From: Cymodocea nodosa
Lineage: Eukaryota; Streptophyta; Magnoliopsida; Alismatales; Cymodoceaceae
Assembly (NCBI GenBank): GCA_036874045.1
Contig: JAZBRI010000003.1
Coordinates: forward strand, 4,352,501 to 4,416,500
Direction of reading: 5' to 3'
DNA: 64,000 bases
The stretch's first letter is position 1; each line of letters starts with the position of its first letter. Positions 59,427 to 64,000 of the stretch are shown one piece after another. The notes beneath the pieces are model-generated. The model searched no databases. It worked only from the letters and a program-made list of their open reading frames with translations, and was not told the DNA's origin. A program made the translations under genes and the position numbers.

Positions 59427-59474
59427 ATGATCCTCTCCCTCTTCCTTTTCCTCTTCTTTGCAAAGAAAAAATAA
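59427..59474 (+). other. Possible upstream ORF (15 codons) in the LOG leader
   Basis: ATG at 59427 opens a 15-residue hydrophobic frame (Leu/Phe-rich) closing at TAA 59472-59474, well before the LOG start. It would matter only if transcription starts upstream of 59427, as the TATA candidate suggests. Confidence 0.25.
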
Positions 59475-59607
59475 TCCTCTTCCTCTTTGTTAATTCCCTG
59501 CGCCCACGGGCCTGATATTTTCCTGTAAGCAGTGGAGAAGAGAGACTCCTCAAGGTTGGGAGCCACCACTTGAAGCGCGACCCCCATCACCAATATATTC
59601 TTCCCAC

Positions 59608-59745
59608 ATGGAAAACCAAACCGATCAACACCATCCTGCCAGAAAACCAACCTCCAGATTTAGAAGGATCTGCGTTTTCTGCGGCAGCAGCAGCGGCAAG
59701 AAGCCCGTCTACCAGCTTGCTGCCATCCAGCTTGGCAACGAATTG
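59608..59745 (+). CDS. LOG: LOG exon 1 (residues 1-46)
   Basis: Begins at the first ATG of the conserved frame. The exon must end AATTG|gttggt for Glu-Leu to join the Val of exon 2. This donor is weaker than consensus; a stronger-looking gtaaca four bases on would break the frame. Confidence 0.9.
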
Positions 59746-60823
59746 GTTGGTAACACTACTTCTCTCCCCCTGTGTACTCCCAGATCTGCTTAGCTTTGTT
59801 TCTTATTAACGTTCCACTGCTTCTCCGGCCCTCTCGGTCTTTTTGAATCCAATTCCATGGGTGAAACCTGCCCATGTGTAACAACAGATGATCCATCAAG
59901 CATATTAATTTCCTCAAAAAGTGAGGAACGAATGACGCTATCTATCTAGATGGAGAATGTCTCTGGTTATTACTGCAGTGGTTGTTATAATATATATATT
60001 TGGTTCAGTTCTCTGTGTCAATGGTTTGCTTTTTGAGTAATTGCAGGTGGAGAGGAACATAGACTTGGTTTATGGCGGAGGGAGCGTTGGTCTCATGGGA
60101 CTTGTCTCGCAGGCCGTCTATGATGGCGGACGCCATGTCTTGGGGTGCCCTCCTCCTCCTCCTCCTCCTCCTCGTACTCCTCCTCCACTCCCCCTCTCCT
60201 CTCCTCTCCTCTCCTCTCCTCTCTCTAACACCTGTTCGTTTTGGTTTGCTGCATCCACAGGGTGATTCCGAAGACTCTGATGCCCCGAGAGGTACATTAT
60301 TCGCACACCTCATCACTCACTAATAAACCAAATACCGATGATGCATATGCCAGTAGATGCAATTAATAATGAAAACCAAACATCGTAGTAGTAAACAACA
60401 GATATGCAATGTAATGCCACGGAGAAAGGATATAAAGGTATCGAAAAAGATGTCAACAGACGTTTCAGTCGGTACTGGAATCGATCGTCCTGTAAACGTC
60501 TACTTTACCCTTCTGTGAGAGCACCTTTAGATCACATCCGTTCTCCTTGAGAAGACACACACCTTATCCCCCTTGCCTGCCTTTTTTTGGCATATCGATC
60601 ATTTCCGTCATGTGAAAGTTTCTTGTTTTGGCATGTTATAATAAAGTCACCCCGTGCATTTATCAAAATTTCGCCCTTATTAATCACATCTATATTTTTG
60701 ATATTGGCGCTGGGTTTTCATTCATAAATTGGGATTTAAATCTTAATTATAAAGATTGCATGAATTTAACTTAGTCAAGTTTCCGTAAAACTGTTTCCAG
60801 TAGCATAAATTTGCCCACAAAAT

Positions 60824-60854
<31 letters not shown>

Positions 60855-62097
60855 GCACACCTTATTCATGATCACTTGAAATAAAAGCACCTAATCAATT
60901 AAGCATACCGTGACCTTTGATCAATCACTATTTGTCTCTTTTTTCCTCAAAATAATGCAGTGTGTGTTGGTCTGTCTGTATATATGGTCCAGATCACCGG
61001 GGAGACGGTGGGGGAGGTGAAAGCTGTCAGCGGGATGCACCAGCGCAAGGCGGAGATGGCCCGGCAGGCGGACGCGTTCATCGCTTTGCCAGGTATATAT
61101 GCACGTATATATACAACAGCACCGCTCCCCATGGCAATTAAACCCTATAAACATGTGAATTCCCTCCCACCAGCCGCGGCTGCTTGCGTCCCTTGCTGGT
61201 GGTCAGGTCACGCATGACGACAGCGATGACGACGTCGTTGATGCGTGCGTCCAACTAATCGACCTCTCCTCCCGTGTCAGTGGCCTTCCACGCACGTGTC
61301 TGGTGGCCGTGTGGTTAACTTGTCATATATGTAGCTGAGAGGTGGCCTCTTGTTCCGCGTACTTTTGTGGCAAACAATAAGTACGTCAATAATGCACAGG
61401 CTTAACTAGGTCACCGAGGGCTAATCGTCGTTCTACCCATAATTGATTATTAATTAATGTTTTATCGTCATGAGATGGGCTTTTTATTTCATTTCTTAGG
61501 CACATGCAGTTGATGATGTATTTGTTTTATTTGATAACAACTAACTGACTCCTTCGGCTTAATTAGTGTTATTGGAGTGTGGCGTGAATCTGCAGGTGGG
61601 TATGGAACACTGGAGGAGCTGCTGGAGGTGATCACATGGGCACAGTTGGGAATCCATGACAAGCCGGTAATCACAGCTAGCCGATACTTTTGTGCTTGGA
61701 TTACCAATCAAGTAGATTAATTAAGCCTTAGTTCATGCCTTTCAACAACACTTTCCATGCTTCAATTAAACAGAAGAATCGACCCTTTCCTCTGAACCAC
61801 ACACATATATATGATTTTTGAGCGAGCAGGTTGGCTTGTTGAATGTGGAAGGCTACTACAACTCCCTGCTGTGTTTCATCGACAAGGCCGTGGACGAGGG
61901 CTTCGTCACTCCTGCTGCTCGTCACATCATCGTCTCCGCTCCAACTTCCCAGGGGCTGTTGTCCAAGCTCGAGGTTTGCAATTAACTAGATCATGCACAT
62001 GTCGATCTACGGTAGATCAGAATTCCTTGAATCGGTAGAAATAAGCAATTATTTAATCAATCTTCGTACGTAGCAGCTCTGTGTGTGTGTGTGTGTG

Positions 62098-62128
<31 letters not shown>

Positions 62129-62857
62129 CTTAGAAAATAATCTACTCGAGGCAATCGATCGGAAGTTTACTACTTTCATTTTAAAATCAATTAATAATGA
62201 ATCAAAATATCATGATATATTAGTTTAAATTGATTGTAGACAAAGAGATTCATTGTATATAAATATTTGTCTTATCCTTGTACTTTTCTTGACGTCAATC
62301 TTTTCACACTTTGGATCGGTGAAGTGGTTGTTTAAAATAAGCGACAGTGATGGCGTAGGTAATAATATTGTTAGTACACAACCACGCTCTTTTATATATA
62401 AAACAAACGACCACCTTGACCTCTTGCATGTTGAAGAGGAATCCTTCTTGCATCTGTTCCACGTAATCCATCGATCGGTAGGAGGTCCATGTCCGGAACG
62501 AAATGCAAGGCAACCAAGTCTCTGGCCACGCCGCTGCTCACGAACTATATATACATACATATATATATATATATATATGCAATCACGTACAACAATTACA
62601 TCCCATGCGTAGGAGTTTATCAATTTATGGATTGGCGGTATCTTTGCATCGATCCATCTCAATTAATTTAATTCTCTGTGATCTTGGTATGCACGTATAT
62701 GGTGGCTCTACCACGTACTGATCAGGTTTCTTTCCTCTTGTGGTGGCGTGGGTTGGCTTCACAGGAGTATGTGCCAAAGCGCGATGACGTTGCGCCAAAG
62801 CTGAGCTGGGAGATGGAGCGGCTGGGGACCTACGCCAAATCCGACATCGCCCGCTAG
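59608..62857 (+). CDS. LOG: Cytokinin riboside 5'-monophosphate phosphoribohydrolase (LOG family), 7 exons, 224 aa
   Basis: Spliced CDS: 59608-59745, 60047-60144, 60261-60291, 60993-61092, 61596-61666, 61830-61973, 62765-62857 (675 bases). The enzyme cleaves ribose 5'-phosphate from iP- and tZ-riboside monophosphates, releasing active free-base cytokinins in one step. Visible signatures: [17 protein letters not shown] (residues 19-35), [10 protein letters not shown] (55-64), a Gln-Arg-Lys-Ala-Glu-Met run near 106-111, and the lysine-decarboxylase-like [10 protein letters not shown] (122-131) with the catalytic Glu. No transit peptide is evident, so cytosol or nucleus is likely. Length matches the family (about 210-240). 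Exon count and phases are those usual for LOG genes. The exact paralogue number cannot be assigned. Later exons are more G+C-rich than the introns. Confidence 0.96.
60047..60144 (+). CDS. LOG: LOG exon 2 (residues 47-78)
   Basis: Acceptor ttgcag|GTGGAG. Encodes [18 protein letters not shown] and [13 protein letters not shown]. Ends TTGGG|gtgccc, directly against a long pyrimidine microsatellite. Confidence 0.93.
60145..60260 (+). repeat. LOG intron 2, almost entirely CTC/CTCTC microsatellite
   Basis: 116-base intron starting gtgccctcc and ending tccacag. Most of it is (CTC)n then (CTCTC)n, leaving under 30 bases of unique sequence before the acceptor. Confidence 0.9.
60261..60291 (+). CDS. 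LOG: LOG exon 3, 31 bp (residues 79-89)
   Basis: Acceptor tccacag|GGTGAT, donor CGAGAG|gtacat. Encodes [11 protein letters not shown], a fixed motif of LOG proteins; the tiny exon is confirmed by phase on both sides. Confidence 0.93.
60826..60854 (+). repeat. (AAG)n microsatellite in LOG intron 3
   Basis: About nine uninterrupted AAG units, in the 701-base intron 3. Confidence 0.9.
60993..61092 (+). CDS. LOG: LOG exon 4 (residues 90-122)
   Basis: Acceptor gtccag|ATCACC, donor TTGCCAG|gtatat. Encodes [31 protein letters not shown]; contains the conserved Arg-Lys before the PGG loop. Confidence 0.95.
61596..61666 (+). CDS. LOG: LOG exon 5 (residues 123-146): PGGxGTxxE active-site motif
   Basis: Acceptor ctgcag|GTGGGT, donor AAGCCG|gtaatc. 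Encodes [19 protein letters not shown], the substrate- and phosphate-binding loop with its catalytic Glu. Confidence 0.95.
61830..61973 (+). CDS. LOG: LOG exon 6 (residues 147-194)
   Basis: Acceptor gagcag|GTTGGC, donor CTCGAG|gtttgc; 48 codons. Encodes [20 protein letters not shown] and the VDEGFV stretch typical of the family. Confidence 0.95.
62081..62129 (+). repeat. (GT)n followed by (ACATAT)n in LOG intron 6
   Basis: (GT)9 at 62081-62098 passes into about five ACATAT units; a further (AT)n run lies at 62558-62578 in the same intron. Confidence 0.9.
62765..62857 (+). CDS. LOG: LOG exon 7, C-terminus and stop (residues 195-224)
   Basis: Acceptor ttcacag|GAGTAT. Encodes [20 protein letters not shown] and ends at TAG 62855-62857. 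The length of the tail fits other LOG proteins. Confidence 0.94.
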   Translation, partial: EYVPKRDDVAPKLSWEMERLGTYAKSDIAR

Positions 62858-64000
62858 TTAATTACCTCCAAACAGGCAGTGTACAACAACGTACGCCTTA
62901 AGATGAACAGCATCCGACGGTGCTCGGGCCTTGTACGTACTTACTTTTCTTTTTTCTTGATTTAGTTTAAACGCAAGGCAACTAGCTGTTCGATCCCTTT
63001 AAAAATGGTTTTCTTTGGTTTTGCAGACAATCCGTCCCGTCGTCTTCTGCTGTATATCGATCTATCGTGTTCATCTTCGCTTTCATGGGTCAATGCTCAT
63101 TTTTAATTTGTTTCGCACCAAACTAAAGCTTGCTTGATTACCTTGTCTACGCACGTACCTTCTTATTATTAAGTTAAGAAGGATCGAACTATTTTATCTT
63201 AATTAATTGATGGAAAAAAGAACGGTGGATGAAACTTTGCTTTTCGGTTCCAACTTGAATGGGACACTAGTGGGGATCCATCCATCATTCCATATGTGTA
63301 TGTATATCTCCCTACCATTGCCAATCCTCCAACCGGAATGGTTCCAAATGATTTGACATCAGCAATGGAGTTAGTTAGTTAATTTGAGTTCTTTCCTTCC
63401 TCTTGATGCTCCAAAAACTTGTATGGGCTTTATTACTATTATTTTATTTAATTCTTTTATGTAAGACTTAATTTAGAGGTTTCTCCCTGATGCTTCCCTT
63501 AATTTGATGCTCCAGTCTTACTTCCTCCACGGAGATTCAAATTTTTCATACCTTACTCTCACTGGGAGGACTGGTAGAGCAATTATATATATATATATAT
63601 ATATATAGCGACATCTGTATTCAAAATCATCCATGCTTACGTCTTGTCATGCACATTTGCTGAAATTTAACCCCATGAATGATTTCACATGCTTGTCCAC
63701 CGATCAAAAAGAAATTGAAGTGGTGGACACTGGGCAAAGAGCATACGTGCCTTCATTTTGTTTTGTCCCACATCATCTATCCTTGCATGCTTCTACTTTG
63801 CAGCACCCTTATCTTCTTGGGTTCTTGATCCACGTCGATGATAACCACGTACACAGATGATAAATAAAAGTATATATATATATATATATGGATTCATAGA
63901 AAATAATGATTCCTGCAAAATGAAAATCCTCACGAAATCCTAACCACGACCATGTTCGAGAACTAGGTCGACATGATTTATATACAGGATCGGCACTTAC
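62858..64000 (+). other. LOG 3' flank
   Basis: 3' UTR and intergenic DNA with no further gene. (AT)n runs at 63583-63607 and about 63870-63888. An open frame at 63633-63860 has no recognisable family and no splice context. Confidence 0.5.
62934..63026 (+). other. Possible intron in the LOG 3' untranslated region
   Basis: Downstream of the stop, a CTT|gtacgt donor-like site and a pyrimidine-rich ttttgcag acceptor-like site delimit about 93 bases. This could be a 3' UTR intron; it is only a splice-motif observation. Confidence 0.25.

Noticed and set aside
60005..60323. Open frames on both strands with Pro, Leu or Arg/Gly runs over LOG intron 2
   Set aside because: They are translations of the CTC/CTCTC microsatellite and read across proven LOG splice sites.

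Overview
This is a plant nuclear window: intron-split genes, A+T-rich non-coding DNA and many Ty1/copia, LINE, TRIM and MITE-type elements. I read it as an angiosperm. The G+C-rich exons of the gene on the right hint at a commelinid monocot, but that is inference and no species can be named from the sequence alone. I see no operon, CRISPR array, rRNA or functional tRNA.

Only two real protein-coding genes can be supported. The first is a complete, very long minus-strand gene from 45908 down to 2024. Nineteen exons (3354 coding bases) join in perfect phase into a 1117-residue pentatricopeptide-repeat protein that I recognise as the orthologue of MRL1 (MATURATION OF RBCL 1), the chloroplast factor that stabilises rbcL mRNA. 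Coding sequence is under 8% of its 43.9 kb. The second is a plus-strand LOG gene (cytokinin riboside 5'-monophosphate phosphoribohydrolase), seven exons between 59608 and 62857, encoding 224 residues with intact catalytic motifs.

Most of the rest is transposable-element DNA, much of it inside MRL1 introns. Intron 18 and the DNA past the MRL1 stop hold little besides a LINE ORF1 (DUF4283) scrap at 770-1080. Intron 17 (4963-12609) carries a decayed antisense copia element and a hAT-type BED-finger scrap. Intron 16 (12659-19571) carries a TRIM and a structurally complete sense-oriented copia element (13767-18645, LTRs, PBS, PPT and a 5-bp AAAAC duplication). Intron 6 (25765-36813) holds a copia gag remnant, a 5'-truncated LINE with a perfect 13-bp target duplication (29266-32118), a 2.2-kb terminal-inverted-repeat element and a second LINE scrap. 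Intron 1 (38799-45593) holds a short 5'-truncated LINE with its target duplication, a hAT scrap, an 805-bp tandem duplication that copied a Tourist-like MITE, a second TRIM and several direct-repeat copies.

Between the two genes (46044-59400) lie a SINE-like unit and a complete but stop-riddled copia element (50863-56257, ATATT duplication) with an unusual CpG-rich leader. Microsatellites cluster around and inside LOG. The two genes are not functionally linked as far as I can see: MRL1 acts on plastid RNA, LOG activates cytokinins. I found no undescribed multi-gene system. The most notable biology is a 44-kb essential-type gene that keeps an intact frame while splicing across introns full of same-strand and opposite-strand retroelements, including a 49-bp exon isolated between two element-filled introns.
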